Positions 1 to 11,267 of a stretch of DNA of 64,000 nt are shown in pieces (the stretch's first letter is position 1; every line of letters starts with the position of its first letter). This DNA comes from Pseudomonas turukhanskensis (GTDB taxonomy: Bacteria; Pseudomonadota; Gammaproteobacteria; Pseudomonadales; Pseudomonadaceae). The notes under the pieces are model-generated. The model worked only from the letters and a program-made list of their open reading frames with translations, had not been told where the DNA came from and ran no database searches. Where the stretch lies: contig NZ_BSFN01000007.1 of the NCBI RefSeq assembly GCF_027922365.1, forward strand, positions 186,001-250,000, given 5' to 3'. The translations under genes and the position numbers were made by a program.

Positions 1-17
1 CGTATTGAAATAAGCCC

Positions 18-103
18 GTAGGAGCGAGCTTGCTCGCGAAACAGGCGACGCGGTCCGACATTTAAGTTGCGTCATCGTTCTTCGCGAGCAAGCTCGCTCC
101 TAC
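18..103. repeat. REP-type inverted repeat (GTAGGAGCGAGC family)
   Basis: A 23-bp arm at 18-40 (GTAGGAGCGAGCTTGC...) is repeated as its exact reverse complement at 81-103, 40 bp apart. Each arm also contains its own internal palindrome around AGCTTGCTCGC, so the pair looks like a bacterial interspersed mosaic element made of two head-to-head REP units. Such units are common between Pseudomonas genes. No gene is seen in the first 289 bases apart from this element and the terminator that follows. Confidence 0.85.
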
Positions 104-144
104 AGCCTATCGCTTTGGATTCACGTAATACCCCGCAACACATG

Positions 145-170
145 AACGGCCCGCTTAGGCGGGCCGTTTT
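145..170 (+). terminator. Rho-independent terminator
   Basis: Perfect 10-bp stem AACGGCCCGC / GCGGGCCGTT around a TTAG loop, ending in TTTT. It probably terminates a gene lying to the left of the window and isolates muxA from it. Confidence 0.75.
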
Positions 171-289
171 CATTTACGGCTCAGACGGTTAGCAAATAGT
201 CAGAGATAGGTAAAAAGCCGGTAAAGAGGCTTTCCGTTCGTCGTGGCAGTGCTTATCGTGCGGGCTCGAATTGCAATCGATGATGCCCC

Positions 290-1546
290 ATGACCTTTCG
301 TACCCTTCGCCCTTGGTTGATCACTGCCGCTGCCTTCGCCGGTGTCGTGCTTCTGGTTATCTGGTTGTCTGCTGCCAAAACCACTGGCGCGCCCGATGGC
401 AAGGTGCGTGGGCGCCCCGGCATGGGGCCGCCGGGTGCTGCCGCCGGCATGACCGTCAGCGTGGCCAAGGTGCAACGCGCTGACCTTGACGTGCACTACC
501 ACGCCCTGGGCACCGTGACCGCCTTCAGCACCGTCAACGTCAAGCCGCGGGTCAATGGTGAGCTGGTCAAAGTGCTGTTCACCGAAGGCCAGGAAGTGAA
601 GGCCGGCGACTTGCTCGCCGTGGTCGATCCCCGTCCTTACAAAGCCGCTCTGGCGCAAGCCGAGGGCACCTTGCAGCAAAATCAGGCTCAGCTGAAAAAC
701 GCGCAGATCGACCTTGATCGCTACAAGGGCCTGTACGCCGAAGACTCCATCGCCAAGCAAACCCTCGACACCCAGGCCGCCTTGCTCAACCAGTACCAGG
801 GCACGCTGAAAACCAACCAGGGCCAGGTGGACGACGCCAAGCTCAACTTGGCCTTCACCGAAGTGCGCGCACCCATCAGCGGGCGCCTGGGCCTGCGGCA
901 GGTGGATGTCGGCAACCTCGTCACTTCCAGCGACACCACGCCGCTGGTGGTCATCACCCAGGTGAAACCGATTGCCGTGGTATTCAGCCTGCCGCAACAA
1001 CAGCTGGGCACCGTGGCCGCACAACTGGGCCAGGCCAAGGCAGCGCCGGTGGAGGCGTTGGACCGCAACAAGGACGTGACCCTGGCCACCGGCGAGCTGG
1101 TCACCCTCGACAACCAGATCGACACCACCACCGGCACCGTAAAGCTCAAAGCCAAATTCGAAAACGCCGATCGCTCGCTGTTCCCCAACCAGTTCGTCAA
1201 CGTGCGCCTGCTCGCCGAAACCCTGCACGACGTGCTGCTTATTCCAGCCAACGCCGTGCAGCGTGGCAACGACGGCACTTACGTGTATGTACTGGGCGAG
1301 GGCGACAAAGTGGCTCAGCGCGCCGTCACCCTGGGCACCAGCGAAGGCGAGAAAGTGGTGGTGGAGAAGGGCCTCAGCGTCGATGAGCAAGTGGTGGTAG
1401 AAGGCACCGACCGCCTGCGCGACGGCATGGCCGTGCGCATTGCCGCGCCCGAGCAAGTGAAGAAGGAAGTGGGGGAAGAAACCGGGCAGAAACCCTTCGG
1501 CCAGGGCGACGCTGCGCCGCAAGGCAAGGACGGAGCCGCGCAATGA
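290..1546 (+). CDS. muxA: RND efflux periplasmic adaptor subunit (MuxA/MdtA-like)
   Basis: Membrane fusion protein that links inner-membrane RND pumps to the outer-membrane channel. The 418-residue product starts with one hydrophobic segment (about residues 8-27, uncleaved anchor; no lipobox cysteine). It is followed by the HlyD/biotinyl-lipoyl fold (KPRVNGEL, then VDPRPY), a coiled-coil hairpin with Leu/Gln-rich repeats (about 115-180), the second lipoyl half (APISGRLG) and beta-barrel regions. The C-terminal tail is charged and Gln/Gly rich. It overlaps muxB by 4 bases (ATGA), and two RND pumps plus an outer-membrane factor follow. This is the gene order of mdtABC and of muxABC-opmB in P. 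aeruginosa. The ribosome-binding site before the ATG is weak, but no better in-frame start was seen. Substrates cannot be deduced from sequence. Confidence 0.9.
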   Translation: MTFRTLRPWLITAAAFAGVVLLVIWLSAAKTTGAPDGKVRGRPGMGPPGAAAGMTVSVAKVQRADLDVHYHALGTVTAFSTVNVKPRVNGELVKVLFTEGQEVKAGDLLAVVDPRPYKAALAQAEGTLQQNQAQLKNAQIDLDRYKGLYAEDSIAKQTLDTQAALLNQYQGTLKTNQGQVDDAKLNLAFTEVRAPISGRLGLRQVDVGNLVTSSDTTPLVVITQVKPIAVVFSLPQQQLGTVAAQLGQAKAAPVEALDRNKDVTLATGELVTLDNQIDTTTGTVKLKAKFENADRSLFPNQFVNVRLLAETLHDVLLIPANAVQRGNDGTYVYVLGEGDKVAQRAVTLGTSEGEKVVVEKGLSVDEQVVVEGTDRLRDGMAVRIAAPEQVKKEVGEETGQKPFGQGDAAPQGKDGAAQ

Positions 1547-4500
1547 ACCCGTCGCGCCCGTTTATCCTGCGCCCGGTTGCGACCACGTTATTGATGATCG
1601 CCATCCTGCTATCGGGGATTATCGCCTACCGCTTTCTGCCGATTTCGGCGTTGCCGGAAGTCGATTACCCGACCATTCAGGTGGTGACCTCGTACCCCGG
1701 CGCCAGCCCGGAAATCATGACCTCGTCGGTGACCGCGCCGCTGGAAAACCAGCTGGGGCAGATTGCCGGTCTGAATGAAATGTCTTCCAGCAGCTCGGGT
1801 GGCGCCTCGGTGATCACCCTGCAGTTCACCCTGGAAAGCAACCTGGATGTGGTGGAGCAGGAGGTGCAGGCCGCCATTAATACCGCCAGCAGCCTGTTGC
1901 CCAATGACCTGCCGTACCAGCCTTCTTACAGCAAGGTGAACCCGGCCGATGCGCCGATCCTGACGTTGGCCATCACCTCCAGCAACCTGCCGTTGCCGCA
2001 GGTGCAGGACCTGGTGGACACGCGCTTGGCGCAGAAAATTTCGCAGATCTCCGGCGTTGGCCTGGTGAGCATCAGCGGCGGCCAGCGCCCGGCCGTGCGG
2101 ATTCGCGCCAACCCGTCGGCACTGGCGGCAGCGGGGCTTAACCTCGACGACCTGCGCACCACGGTGTCCAACAACAACCTCAATGGCCCCAAAGGCAGCT
2201 TCGACGGCCCCACGCGTGCCTCGACCCTGGACGCCAATGACCAACTGAAATCCGCCTCGGCCTACCGGGACCTGATCGTTGCCTATAAAAACGGTGCGCC
2301 GCTGCGTCTCAAAGACGTGGCCAGCGTGGACGATGCCGCGGAAAACACCCGCCTGGCCGCCTGGGCCAATGAAACGCCGGCCGTGGTATTGAACATCCAG
2401 CGCCAACCGGGGGCCAACGTCATCAAGGTGGTGGACAGTATCAAAGCCATGCTGCCGCAATTGCAGGCCAGCCTGCCGGGCAGCCTGGACGTGCAGATTC
2501 TCACCGACCGCACCACCACCATTCGCGCCTCGGTCTCCGACGTGCAGTTCGAGTTGGTGCTGGCCATCGGGCTGGTGGTGATGGTGACCTTCCTGTTTCT
2601 GCGCAGTTTTTCCGCCACGCTGATTCCGAGCCTGGCAGTGCCCTTGTCGCTGATCGGCACCTTTGGCGTGATGTACCTGGCTGGTTTTTCGGTGAACAAC
2701 CTGTCGTTGATGGCGCTGACCATCGCCACCGGGTTTGTGGTGGACGATGCCATCGTGATGGTGGAAAACATCACCCGTTATCTGGAGGAGGGTGATAGCC
2801 CGTTGGAGGCTGCGCTCAAGGGCTCCAAGCAGATCGGCTTCACCATTATTTCCCTGACTTTTTCGCTGATTGCCGTGCTGATTCCGCTGCTGTTTATGGG
2901 CGATGTGGCGGGGCGGTTGTTCCGCGAATTCGCCATCACCCTGGCGGTGGCTATCCTGATTTCCGGCGTGGTGTCGCTCACCCTCACGCCGATGCTGTGC
3001 GCCAAGCTGCTCAAGCATATTCCGGAAGAAAAACACGGTCGTTTCGCCCAAGCCACCGGCCGCGCCATCGACCGCCTGATCGCCGGCTATGGCCGCGCCT
3101 TGCGCGTGGTGCTGCGCCATCAGCCGCTGACCTTGCTGATTGCCCTCGGCACCCTGGTGCTTACCGCCGTGCTCTACACCTTTATGCCCAAGGGCTTTTT
3201 CCCGGTGCAGGACACCGGCGTGATTCAGGCCATTGCCGAAGCGCCGCAGTCGATCTCGTTCCAGGCCATGGCCGAGCGTCAGCAAGTGCTGTCCAAAGCC
3301 CTGCTCAGTGACCCGGCCGTGGCCAGCCTGACGGCCTTTATCGGCGTGGATGGCAGCAACGCCACGCTGAACACCGGGCGCATGCTGATCAACCTCAAGC
3401 CCCATGGCGAACGGGATGCCAGCGCCAGCGAAGTGATCCGCCGGCTGCAACCGACCCTCGACCAGATTCCCGGCGTGCGCCTGTACCTGCAACCGGTGCA
3501 GGACCTGACCATCGAAGACCGCGTGGCGCGCACCCAATACCAATTCACCCTGCAGGACTCCGACCCCGATGTCCTGGCCAAGTGGGTGCCGCTGTTGGTA
3601 GAGCGTCTGCAGCAATTGCCGCAATTGGCCGATGTCGCCAGCGACTGGCAGGACAAGGGCCTGCAAGCCTTCGTGAATATCGACCGCGACGCGGCTTCGC
3701 GCCTGGGCGTGTCGCTGTCGGATGTCGACAGCGCGCTGTACAACGCCTTCGGCCAGCGGCTGATTTCCACCATCTTTACCCAGGCCACCCAGTACCGCGT
3801 GGTGCTGGAAGTGGCGCCGCAATTTCAGATCGGCCCCGAGTCGCTGGAAAACCTGTATGTGAGCAGCAGCGACGGCACGCAGGTGCGGCTGTCGTCGCTG
3901 GCCACCATCGAAGAGCGCAATACGCTGCTGGCCATCAACCACATCTCGCAGTTCCCGGCGGCCACGCTGTCGTTCAACCTGGCGCCGGATGTGTCGCTCA
4001 GCGAAGCGGTGACCGCCATTCGCCAGGTGGAGCAGCAGATGCAATTGCCGGTGGGCGTGCAGACCAGTTTCCGCGGTGCGGCGCTGGCGTTTGAAAGCTC
4101 GCTGTCGAGCACCTTGCTGCTGATTCTGGCGGCGGTGGTGACCATGTATATCGTGCTCGGCATTCTCTACGAGAGCTTTATCCACCCGGTGACCATCCTT
4201 TCCACCTTGCCTTCGGCGGGCGTGGGTGCGCTGCTGGCCTTGATGGTGGCAGGCGAGGAGATCGGCATTGTGGCGATCATCGGCATCATTCTGCTGATCG
4301 GCATCGTGAAGAAAAACGCGATCATGATGATCGACTTCGCCCTCGACGCTGAGCGCAACCAGGGTATGAACGCCGCCGATGCGATTTACCAGGCGTGCTT
4401 GCTGCGTTTCCGGCCCATTCTGATGACCACGCTGGCGGCGTTGCTCGGTGCCTTGCCGTTGATGCTGGCGGCGGGGGCAGGTGCTGAATTGCGCCGGCCA

Positions 4501-4650
4501 CTGGGTATCGCGATGGTGGGCGGTTTGCTGCTGAGCCAGGTGCTGACGTTGTTTACCACGCCGGTGATTTACCTGGCGTTCGACCGCCTGGCGCAGCGCT
4601 GGAATGGCTGGCGCAAGCAGCGTGGGCTGGATATGCCGGTGCAGTCATGA
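1543..4650 (+). CDS. muxB: RND multidrug efflux pump, MuxB/MdtB-type
   Basis: Inner-membrane proton-driven HAE1-type RND transporter of 1035 residues, the usual size. The N-terminus ([12 protein letters not shown]) is the first transmembrane helix, followed by the porter domain entry [13 protein letters not shown]. The proton-relay helix carries the double aspartate in [13 protein letters not shown] (about residues 394-406), and [14 protein letters not shown] is the matching C-terminal helix. Two large periplasmic loops and twelve predicted membrane helices are visible. The start overlaps the muxA stop by 4 bases, which suggests translational coupling. In characterised homologues two different pump proteins, MuxB and MuxC, form a heterotrimer; the presence of muxC downstream supports the same here. 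Confidence 0.93.
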   Translation: MNPSRPFILRPVATTLLMIAILLSGIIAYRFLPISALPEVDYPTIQVVTSYPGASPEIMTSSVTAPLENQLGQIAGLNEMSSSSSGGASVITLQFTLESNLDVVEQEVQAAINTASSLLPNDLPYQPSYSKVNPADAPILTLAITSSNLPLPQVQDLVDTRLAQKISQISGVGLVSISGGQRPAVRIRANPSALAAAGLNLDDLRTTVSNNNLNGPKGSFDGPTRASTLDANDQLKSASAYRDLIVAYKNGAPLRLKDVASVDDAAENTRLAAWANETPAVVLNIQRQPGANVIKVVDSIKAMLPQLQASLPGSLDVQILTDRTTTIRASVSDVQFELVLAIGLVVMVTFLFLRSFSATLIPSLAVPLSLIGTFGVMYLAGFSVNNLSLMALTIATGFVVDDAIVMVENITRYLEEGDSPLEAALKGSKQIGFTIISLTFSLIAVLIPLLFMGDVAGRLFREFAITLAVAILISGVVSLTLTPMLCAKLLKHIPEEKHGRFAQATGRAIDRLIAGYGRALRVVLRHQPLTLLIALGTLVLTAVLYTFMPKGFFPVQDTGVIQAIAEAPQSISFQAMAERQQVLSKALLSDPAVASLTAFIGVDGSNATLNTGRMLINLKPHGERDASASEVIRRLQPTLDQIPGVRLYLQPVQDLTIEDRVARTQYQFTLQDSDPDVLAKWVPLLVERLQQLPQLADVASDWQDKGLQAFVNIDRDAASRLGVSLSDVDSALYNAFGQRLISTIFTQATQYRVVLEVAPQFQIGPESLENLYVSSSDGTQVRLSSLATIEERNTLLAINHISQFPAATLSFNLAPDVSLSEAVTAIRQVEQQMQLPVGVQTSFRGAALAFESSLSSTLLLILAAVVTMYIVLGILYESFIHPVTILSTLPSAGVGALLALMVAGEEIGIVAIIGIILLIGIVKKNAIMMIDFALDAERNQGMNAADAIYQACLLRFRPILMTTLAALLGALPLMLAAGAGAELRRPLGIAMVGGLLLSQVLTLFTTPVIYLAFDRLAQRWNGWRKQRGLDMPVQS

Positions 4651-4669
4651 GTTTTTGTGTGATGGCTGG

Positions 4670-4779
4670 CCCTCACCCCCGGCCCCTCTCCCGCAAGCGG
4701 GAGAGGGGAGCGCACCTCGTTCTCGCGGCTGACTCCATCGGCCCCCTCTCCCGCGTGCGGGAGAGGGTTGGGGTGAGGG
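4670..4779. repeat. Paired palindromic repeat (CCCTCACCC family) between muxB and muxC
   Basis: CCCTCACCC followed by a hairpin (CCCCTCTCCCGC / GCGGGAGAGGGG), a spacer, a second hairpin (CCTCTCCCGC / GCGGGAGAGG) and then GGGTGAGGG. The outer motifs are inverted relative to each other. The element nearly fills the 151-bp gap between two co-transcribed genes. The same family occurs at 9378-9488 and 12373-12488. Confidence 0.85.
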
Positions 4780-4801
4780 CGGTGCAAAGGGTGATCTCAG
4801 C

Positions 4802-7800
4802 ATGAGCCTCTCCACCCCCTTCATCCGCCGCCCAGTCGCCACCTCGCTGCTGACGCTGGCCCTGCTGCTCGCCGGCTGGCTGTCGTTCAACCTGTTGCCC
4901 GTGGCGCCGCTGCCGTCGGTGGATTTTCCCACCATCATGATCAGCGCCTCGTTGCCTGGCGCCAGCCCGGAAACCATGGCCTCGTCGGTGGCTACGCCGC
5001 TGGAACGGGCATTGGGGCGCATCGCCGGCATCACCGAAATGACCTCCAGCAGCTCGCTGGGCTCGGCCACGGTGATCGTGCAGTTCTCCCTGGAAAAAGA
5101 CATCGACGGCGCCGCCCGCGAAGTGCAGGCCGCCATCAACGCGGCCAGCAGCCTGCTGCCCAGCGGCATGCCGAGCTTGCCGTCGTACCGCAAAGCCAAT
5201 CCGTCCGATATGCCGGTGATGGTGCTCACCCTTACCTCGGACAGCTATACCCGCGGCGAGATGTACGACATGGCGTCCACCCTGGTGTCGCCGCGCCTGG
5301 CCCAGGTAAAAGGCATCGGCCAGGTGAGCATCGGCGGTAGTTCGCTGCCGGCGGTGCGCGTCGACCTTAACCCGGACGCCCTGAACAAATACGGCATAGC
5401 CCTGGACACCGTGCGCACTGCCATTGCCAACACCAACTCCAACGGCCCCAAAGGCGCCATCGACGGCGCCAGCAAGCAATGGCAAGTGGATGCCAATGAC
5501 CAGTTGCGCAAGGCCAGCGAATACCTGCCGGTGATCGTGCACTACAACGCCACCACCGGTGCAGCGGTGCGCCTGGGCGATATTGCCGAAGTCACCAACG
5601 CAGTCGAAGACGTGCGCAACGCCGGTTTCTCCGGCGCCAACCCGGCGGTGCTGTTGATCGTTACCCGCCAGCCGGGCGCCAATATCATCGAAGCCACCGA
5701 TGCCATCCATGCGTTGTTGCCCGAGATTCAGGAGCTGATCGGGCCGAAGGTGCAACTGTCGGTGATGGATGACCGCAGCCCGAGCATTCGCGCTTCCCTC
5801 GATGAAGCGGAAATCACCCTGATCATCTCGGTGCTGCTGGTGATTCTGGTCGTCTATATGTTTCTGCGCAGCCCGCGCGCCACGCTGATTCCGGCGCTGG
5901 CGGTGCCGGTGTCGCTGGTGGGCACCTTTGCGGTGATGTACCTGTGCGGCTTCTCGCTGAACAACCTGTCGTTGATGGCGCTGATTGTGGCCACCGGCTT
6001 TGTGGTGGACGACGCCATTGTGGTGGTGGAGAACATTGCGCGGCGGATTGAGGAGGGTGAGTCACCGCTGGAGGCGTCCATACATGGCGCCCGCGAAGTG
6101 GGCTTTACCGTGCTGTCCATGACCCTGTCGCTGGTGGCGGTGTTTATCCCCATTCTGCTGATGGGCGGGATTATCGGGCGGCTGTTCCGCGAGTTTTCCG
6201 TCACCTTGTCGGCGGCCATTCTGGTGTCGCTGGTGGTGTCGTTAACGCTGACGCCGATGCTTTGCGCGCGGCTGCTCAAAGCACGGCCCAAGGATGCACC
6301 GGAGCAACAGCCCAAGGCCGACAGCAAGTTGTTCTTGAACCTGATGGCGCGCTACAAGGCCAGCCTGGAATGGGCGTTGGCGCATTCGCGGCTGATGGTG
6401 GTGATCATGCTGGGCTGCATCGTGCTCAACCTTTACCTGTTCGTGGTTGTGCCCAAGGGCTTTCTGCCGGCACAGGATTCCGGCCGGCTGCGCGGTTTTG
6501 CCATTGCCGACCAGAGCATTTCGTTCCAGGGCTTGCAGGAAAAAATGGGCAAGTTCCGGGCGATTCTCGGCGCCGACCCGGACATCGAAAACGTGGTGGG
6601 TTTCCTCGGCGGTGGGCGCTGGCAGTCGAGTAACACCGGCTCGTTTTTCGTCACCTTGAAACCTATTGGCGAGCGCGACGACGTTGACACCATTCTGGCC
6701 CGGTTGCGCCCCAAACTGGCCGAAATCCCTGGCGCTGCGCTGTACCTCAATGCCGGGCAGGACGTGCGCCTGGGCGGCCGCGACAGTAACGCCACCAACC
6801 AATTCACCCTGCGCAGCGACGACCTGAACCTGCTGCGCGAATGGGCGCCGAAAGTAGAGGCGGCCATGCGCAAGGTGCCGCAGGTGGTGGACCTCAACAG
6901 CGACTCGCAAGACAAAGGCGTGCAAAGCCGCCTAGTGGTGGACCGCGACCGCGCCGCTACGCTGGGGGTGAACATGTCGCTGGTGGACGAGGTGTTGAAC
7001 AACTCGTTCGGCCAACGGCAGATCGCCAACATCTACAACCCGCTGAACCAGTACCACGTGGTGATGGAAGTGGGCGCGCAGTACCAGCAAAGCCCGGAAA
7101 TTTTGCGCCAGGTGTATGTGATTGGCAGCGACGGGCAGAGCGTGCCGCTGGCCGAATTCAGTCACTTCGAGCCGAGTACGGCGCCGTTGTCGGTCAACCA
7201 CCAGGGCCAGTTCGCGGCCACCACGCTGTCGTTCAACCTGGCGCCCAAGGCGCAGATCGGCCCGACCCGCGAAGCGATCATGGCGGCCATCGAGCCGCTG
7301 CAATTGCCGCTGGATATCCAGGCCAGCTTCGAAGGCAATGCAGGCGCCGTGCAAGACACGCAGAACAATATGCCCTGGCTGATTCTGCTGGCCCTGGGCG
7401 CTGTGTATATCGTGCTCGGCATGCTCTACGAGAGTTACGTGCACCCGCTGACCATTCTTTCCACCTTGCCCTCGGCAGGAGTCGGTGCCTTGCTGGCGTT
7501 GATTCTGTGTGGCAGCGAGCTGAGTCTGATTGCGCTGATCGGCATCATTTTGCTGATCGGCATCGTCAAGAAAAACGCCATTCTGATGATCGACTTCGCC
7601 CTTGAGGCTGAACGTCGTTTGGGCATGACGCCGCGCGAGGCGATTCTGGAAGCGTGCGTAAAACGCTTCCGGCCGATCATGATGACCACCCTGGCCGCGC
7701 TGCTCGGCGCGCTGCCGCTGATTTTCGGCGTCGGCGGCGACGCCGGGCTGCGCCGCCCGCTGGGTATCACCATCGTCGGCGGCCTGATCGCCAGCCAACT

Positions 7801-7912
7801 GCTGACCCTCTACACCACACCGGTGGTGTACCTGTACCTGGATCGTTTGCGCCACTGGGTTAACCGCCGCAGAGGCGTGCGCACTGATGCTTCGTTGGAG
7901 ACTTCGTTATGA
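4802..7912 (+). CDS. muxC: RND multidrug efflux pump, MuxC/MdtC-type
   Basis: Second HAE1 RND pump, 1036 residues, full length and clearly paralogous to muxB. It shares [16 protein letters not shown] at the N-terminus, [13 protein letters not shown] in the proton-relay helix and [14 protein letters not shown] in the C-terminal half. It would assemble with MuxB in the inner membrane as a mixed trimer, with MuxA as adaptor and OpmB as outer-membrane channel. Unlike the other junctions of this operon, its start is not coupled to the upstream gene: a palindromic repeat lies in between and the ribosome-binding site (AAGGGTGA) is modest. It overlaps opmB by 4 bases. Confidence 0.93.
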   Translation: MSLSTPFIRRPVATSLLTLALLLAGWLSFNLLPVAPLPSVDFPTIMISASLPGASPETMASSVATPLERALGRIAGITEMTSSSSLGSATVIVQFSLEKDIDGAAREVQAAINAASSLLPSGMPSLPSYRKANPSDMPVMVLTLTSDSYTRGEMYDMASTLVSPRLAQVKGIGQVSIGGSSLPAVRVDLNPDALNKYGIALDTVRTAIANTNSNGPKGAIDGASKQWQVDANDQLRKASEYLPVIVHYNATTGAAVRLGDIAEVTNAVEDVRNAGFSGANPAVLLIVTRQPGANIIEATDAIHALLPEIQELIGPKVQLSVMDDRSPSIRASLDEAEITLIISVLLVILVVYMFLRSPRATLIPALAVPVSLVGTFAVMYLCGFSLNNLSLMALIVATGFVVDDAIVVVENIARRIEEGESPLEASIHGAREVGFTVLSMTLSLVAVFIPILLMGGIIGRLFREFSVTLSAAILVSLVVSLTLTPMLCARLLKARPKDAPEQQPKADSKLFLNLMARYKASLEWALAHSRLMVVIMLGCIVLNLYLFVVVPKGFLPAQDSGRLRGFAIADQSISFQGLQEKMGKFRAILGADPDIENVVGFLGGGRWQSSNTGSFFVTLKPIGERDDVDTILARLRPKLAEIPGAALYLNAGQDVRLGGRDSNATNQFTLRSDDLNLLREWAPKVEAAMRKVPQVVDLNSDSQDKGVQSRLVVDRDRAATLGVNMSLVDEVLNNSFGQRQIANIYNPLNQYHVVMEVGAQYQQSPEILRQVYVIGSDGQSVPLAEFSHFEPSTAPLSVNHQGQFAATTLSFNLAPKAQIGPTREAIMAAIEPLQLPLDIQASFEGNAGAVQDTQNNMPWLILLALGAVYIVLGMLYESYVHPLTILSTLPSAGVGALLALILCGSELSLIALIGIILLIGIVKKNAILMIDFALEAERRLGMTPREAILEACVKRFRPIMMTTLAALLGALPLIFGVGGDAGLRRPLGITIVGGLIASQLLTLYTTPVVYLYLDRLRHWVNRRRGVRTDASLETSL

Positions 7913-9366
7913 GCCTGTATTCCCGCAGCCTGCTGCTCGCGGTGGCCGTGGCCGTGGCTGGCTGCGCCGTTGGCCCGGACTATAAGCAGCCCGATGTGGC
8001 AGTGCCCGCCAGCTTCAAACAGCAAGCGGGCTGGACGCAGGCCGAACCCAGCGATGCGTTGCACCGCGGCGCCTGGTGGGAGCTGTATGGCGACCCCACG
8101 CTGAACCAGTTGCAGCAGCGCCTGGAAACCTCCAATCAGACCCTGGCCCAGGCCGAAGCCCAATACCGTCAGGCACAAGCCCTGGCCCGTGGTGCACGCG
8201 CTTCGTTTTTCCCGAGCCTGAGTGCGGCGTTCAGCAAAACCCGCTCCGGGCAGGCGTCGGGTGGTGGCGGCACGGTGTCGTTGTCGGATGGCTCCACCGT
8301 CAGCAGCGGCAGCAGTGGCGGTATCAGCAACAGTTACCAGGCGAGCCTCGGCGTAAGCTGGGAGCTGGACCTGTGGGGCAAGCTGCGCCGCCAACTTGAG
8401 TCCGACAGCGCCAGCGCCGAAGCCAGCCAGGCCACCTTGGCCGCTACCAAACTCAGCCAGCAGTCGGAACTGGCGCAGAACTACCTGCAGCTGCGGGTGA
8501 TGGACGCGCAAAAACGCCTGCTCGATGACACCGTCGCTGCCTACGAAAAAGCCTTCAAACTGGCGGAAAACCAATACCGCGCTGGCATCGTCACCAAGGC
8601 CGACGTGGCCCAGGCGCGCACGCAAGTAAAAAGCACCCAGGCCCAGGCCATCGACCTCAAATACCAGCGCGCGCAACTGCAGAACGCCATTGCCGTGCTG
8701 GTGGGCGAGCCGCCGTCCACCTTCAGCCTGGCGGAAACCAACGACATTCCCGGCTTGCCGCAAGTACCGGCCACCGTGCCCTCGCAACTGCTGCAACGGC
8801 GCCCCGATATCGCCTCGGCCGAGCGCGACGTAAGGGCTGCCAACGCCCTGATCGGGGTGAACAAGGCCGCCTACTACCCGGACATCACCTTGAGCGCCAG
8901 CGGCGGCTTCCGTAACGACAGCCTGTCACAGCTGCTGACCACGCCAAACCGCTACTGGTCCATCGGCCCCGACTTCGCCATGACCCTGTTCGACGGTGGC
9001 TTGATCCGCTCGCGCGTGGAACAGGCCGAAGCCAGCTACGACGCCACCGTGGCCGCCTACCGCCTGAGCGTGCTGACCGGGTTTCGCGAGGTGGAAGACT
9101 ATATGGTTCAGCTCGATGTGTTGAAAGAAGAAAGCGGCGTGCAACAGGAAGCGCTGGATTCGGCACGCGAGTCGCTGCGCTTGATGCTTAACCAGTACCG
9201 CGCCGGTACCGTCGACTTCTCGGACGTGGTCACCGTACAGACCACGGCGCTGTCGAACGAACGCACCGTACTCACCCTGTTGGGTAGCCGGTTGACGGCG
9301 AGTGTGCAGTTGATTGCGGCGATGGGTGGGGGATGGCAGGTGGAGCAGTTGGGGCAGAAGGAGTAG
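7909..9366 (+). CDS. opmB: Outer-membrane efflux lipoprotein, NodT family (OpmB-like)
   Basis: Outer-membrane factor of the tripartite pump, 485 residues. The N-terminus is a lipoprotein signal (VAVAGC, Cys19 as the lipidated residue) followed by AVGPDYKQP, typical of NodT/OprM-type factors. Two TolC-like halves are visible, each with a SWELDLWGK or [12 protein letters not shown] type strand motif and long heptad-rich helices. It is the last gene of the mux operon (4-base overlap with muxC) and is followed by a palindromic repeat pair rather than a classical terminator. Confidence 0.92.
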   Translation: MSLYSRSLLLAVAVAVAGCAVGPDYKQPDVAVPASFKQQAGWTQAEPSDALHRGAWWELYGDPTLNQLQQRLETSNQTLAQAEAQYRQAQALARGARASFFPSLSAAFSKTRSGQASGGGGTVSLSDGSTVSSGSSGGISNSYQASLGVSWELDLWGKLRRQLESDSASAEASQATLAATKLSQQSELAQNYLQLRVMDAQKRLLDDTVAAYEKAFKLAENQYRAGIVTKADVAQARTQVKSTQAQAIDLKYQRAQLQNAIAVLVGEPPSTFSLAETNDIPGLPQVPATVPSQLLQRRPDIASAERDVRAANALIGVNKAAYYPDITLSASGGFRNDSLSQLLTTPNRYWSIGPDFAMTLFDGGLIRSRVEQAEASYDATVAAYRLSVLTGFREVEDYMVQLDVLKEESGVQQEALDSARESLRLMLNQYRAGTVDFSDVVTVQTTALSNERTVLTLLGSRLTASVQLIAAMGGGWQVEQLGQKE

Positions 9367-9377
9367 GGCAACAGCGG

Positions 9378-9488
9378 CCCTCACCCTAACCCTCTCCCGC
9401 TAGCGGGAGAGGGGATTGAACTACGTTAGTTCGGCAATCGCGTTTGTCTCCCCTCGCCCGCGTGCGGGAGAGGGGCCGGGGGTGAGGG
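9378..9488. repeat. Paired palindromic repeat (CCCTCACCC family) after opmB
   Basis: Same arrangement and orientation as the copy at 4670-4779: CCCTCACCC, hairpin CCTCTCCCGC/GCGGGAGAGG, spacer, second hairpin, then GGGTGAGGG. It fills the gap between the convergent opmB and the DUF1993 gene and may act as a bidirectional mRNA end. Confidence 0.85.
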
Positions 9489-9519
9489 CAAAGGCAAACC
9501 TCATTCCACCCAGAAACAC

Positions 9520-10035
9520 TCAGCTCTGCGGCTGCCCCACATAATCCATCTTGCCCACCTCAACGCCGTTATGACGCAGCAGCGCATACGCGGTGGTTAC
9601 GTGGAAGAAGAAGTGCTGCAGGCCGTAAGTCAGCAAATACGACTGGCCAGTGAATTTGCGCTCTTTCGGCGTACCCGGGCGGGTAACAATTTCACGTTCC
9701 TCGTTGCCATCTACCTGGGCTGGGGTAAAGGTCGCCAGGTACTCCAGGGTTTCCTTCAGCAGCGCTTGCAGCTGTTCAAACGTGGTTTCCACGTCTTCAT
9801 GCTTGGGCACGTCCACGCCGGCCAGACGCGACGGTACGCCGCGGGCGAAGTCGCAGGCGATCTGTACCTGGCGGGTGAGGGGGAACATGTCGGGGAACAG
9901 GCGCGCTTGCAGCAGGGCGGCAGGGTCGATGTTCTTGGCGGCAGCGTGTTCTTCGGCTTTTTTCAGCACAGCGCTCAGGCTGGTGAGCATTTGCTTGAAA
10001 ACAGGAACGGACGCGGCGTACAGAGAGATAGTCAT
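9520..10035 (-). CDS. DUF1993 family protein
   Basis: A 171-residue soluble protein with the DUF1993 pattern: N-terminal MTISLYAASVPVFKQML, a central ARLFPDMFPLTRQVQ, and a C-terminal YGLQHFFFHVTTAYALLRHNGVEVGK. The family is helical and resembles DinB/YfiT-like four-helix proteins; its biochemical role is not established. It is a single-gene unit, convergent with opmB, and starts at an ATG preceded by GGAGA at a suitable distance. Confidence 0.85.
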   Translation of the reverse strand: MTISLYAASVPVFKQMLTSLSAVLKKAEEHAAAKNIDPAALLQARLFPDMFPLTRQVQIACDFARGVPSRLAGVDVPKHEDVETTFEQLQALLKETLEYLATFTPAQVDGNEEREIVTRPGTPKERKFTGQSYLLTYGLQHFFFHVTTAYALLRHNGVEVGKMDYVGQPQS

Positions 10036-10220
10036 GGCAGGTCTCCGGTTTAAGGTGGCGCGAGTATACGCGTGCAGGCCAACCTGCGCTGCCTGCCGCT
10101 ATGGTGCTATCGGCCACTGATGTTGGCCATTTAGATCCCCTTTTGGCCGCTGCCAGCGTTCTCCATTTAACTGCCTTGTGGCCACAATGCCGGCACAAGA
10201 ACACTGATGAGGAGCGCCCC

Positions 10221-11267
10221 ATGTTGACCGTCTACAGCGACGACCACCGTCTGCACCATGGCCAGACCGAACTGGTCGATGGCCAGTTGCAGCCCTGTTT
10301 CGAAATGCCCAGCCGCGCCGATACGGTGCTGGCACGGGTCAAGCAGCAGAAACTTGGCGAGGTGATCGAACCGAAGGATTTCGGCCTGGCGCCCATTGCC
10401 CGTGTGCACGACAGCGGCTACCTCAGCTTTTTGCAAAGCGCCTGGGCGCGCTGGGCTGCCGAAGGCCACAGCTGCGACCTGCTGCCCTCGTGCTTTCCCG
10501 CGCGCCGTCTGCGCCGCGACGGGCCGATTCCCCGCGCGTTGATCGGCGAGTTGGGGCATTACTGCTTCGATACCGAGGCGCCGATTACCGCCGGCACCTG
10601 GCAGGCCATCTACAGCTCGGCGCAGGTCGCGCTCACCGCCCAGGACCATATGCGCCAAGGCGCTCGCACGGCCTTCGCCCTGTGCCGGCCGCCAGGTCAC
10701 CATGCCGGCAGCGACTTTATGGGCGGCTATTGCTTCCTCAACAACGTCGCCATCGCCACCCAGGCGTTTCTCGACCAGGGCGCCAAGCGTGTGGCGATCC
10801 TCGACGTCGACTACCACCATGGCAACGGCACCCAGGAAATTTTCTACCAGCGCGGCGACGTGCTGTTCGCCTCCATTCACGGCGACCCGCTGGACGAATA
10901 CCCGTACTACCTCGGCAATGCCGACGAAACCGGCGAAGGCGCGGGCGCGGGCTGCAACCACAACTACCCGCTGGCCCTGGGCAGCGGCTGGCCGGTGTGG
11001 AGTGCAGCGCTGGAAGATGCCTGCGGCAAAATCGCTGCTTATGCGCCGGATGTGCTGGTGATTTCCCTGGGCGTGGACACCTACAAGGAAGACCCGATTT
11101 CCGAGTTCAAACTCGACTCGCCAGACTACCTGGCCATGGGCGCGCGCATTGCCGCGCTGGGCCTGCCCACCTTGTTCGTGATGGAAGGCGGTTACGCGGT
11201 AGAGGCCATCGGCGTGAATGCCGTCAACGTATTGCAGGGCTACGAAGCAGGTGCCAGCCATGCTTAA
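10221..11267 (+). CDS. aphA: Acetylpolyamine amidohydrolase (histone deacetylase family)
   Basis: Zinc hydrolase of the arginase/deacetylase fold, 348 residues, predicted to remove acetyl groups from acetylated polyamines such as acetylputrescine. Visible active-site features are tandem His160-His161 in GHHAG, zinc ligands Asp197 and His199 in DVDYHHGNG, Asp286 in SLGVDTYKEDP, and the transition-state tyrosine Tyr325 in MEGGY. The start at 10221 is chosen because GAGGAG lies 7 bases upstream and homologues begin MLTVYSDDH; a longer open frame from 10101 lacks such support. It overlaps the next gene, a polyamine-binding protein, by 8 bases, which fits a polyamine salvage unit. Confidence 0.9.
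   Translation: MLTVYSDDHRLHHGQTELVDGQLQPCFEMPSRADTVLARVKQQKLGEVIEPKDFGLAPIARVHDSGYLSFLQSAWARWAAEGHSCDLLPSCFPARRLRRDGPIPRALIGELGHYCFDTEAPITAGTWQAIYSSAQVALTAQDHMRQGARTAFALCRPPGHHAGSDFMGGYCFLNNVAIATQAFLDQGAKRVAILDVDYHHGNGTQEIFYQRGDVLFASIHGDPLDEYPYYLGNADETGEGAGAGCNHNYPLALGSGWPVWSAALEDACGKIAAYAPDVLVISLGVDTYKEDPISEFKLDSPDYLAMGARIAALGLPTLFVMEGGYAVEAIGVNAVNVLQGYEAGASHA

Noticed and set aside
1609..4185. Long minus-strand open frame (858 codons) opposite muxB
   Set aside because: It mirrors a strongly recognisable RND pump gene; the translation is His/Gln/Gly/Arg-rich low-quality protein typical of the antisense frame of GC-rich genes.
10101..10220. N-terminal extension of the acetylpolyamine amidohydrolase
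   Set aside because: No ribosome-binding site at 10101 and no family similarity; the ATG at 10221 has GAGGAG and the expected N-terminus.
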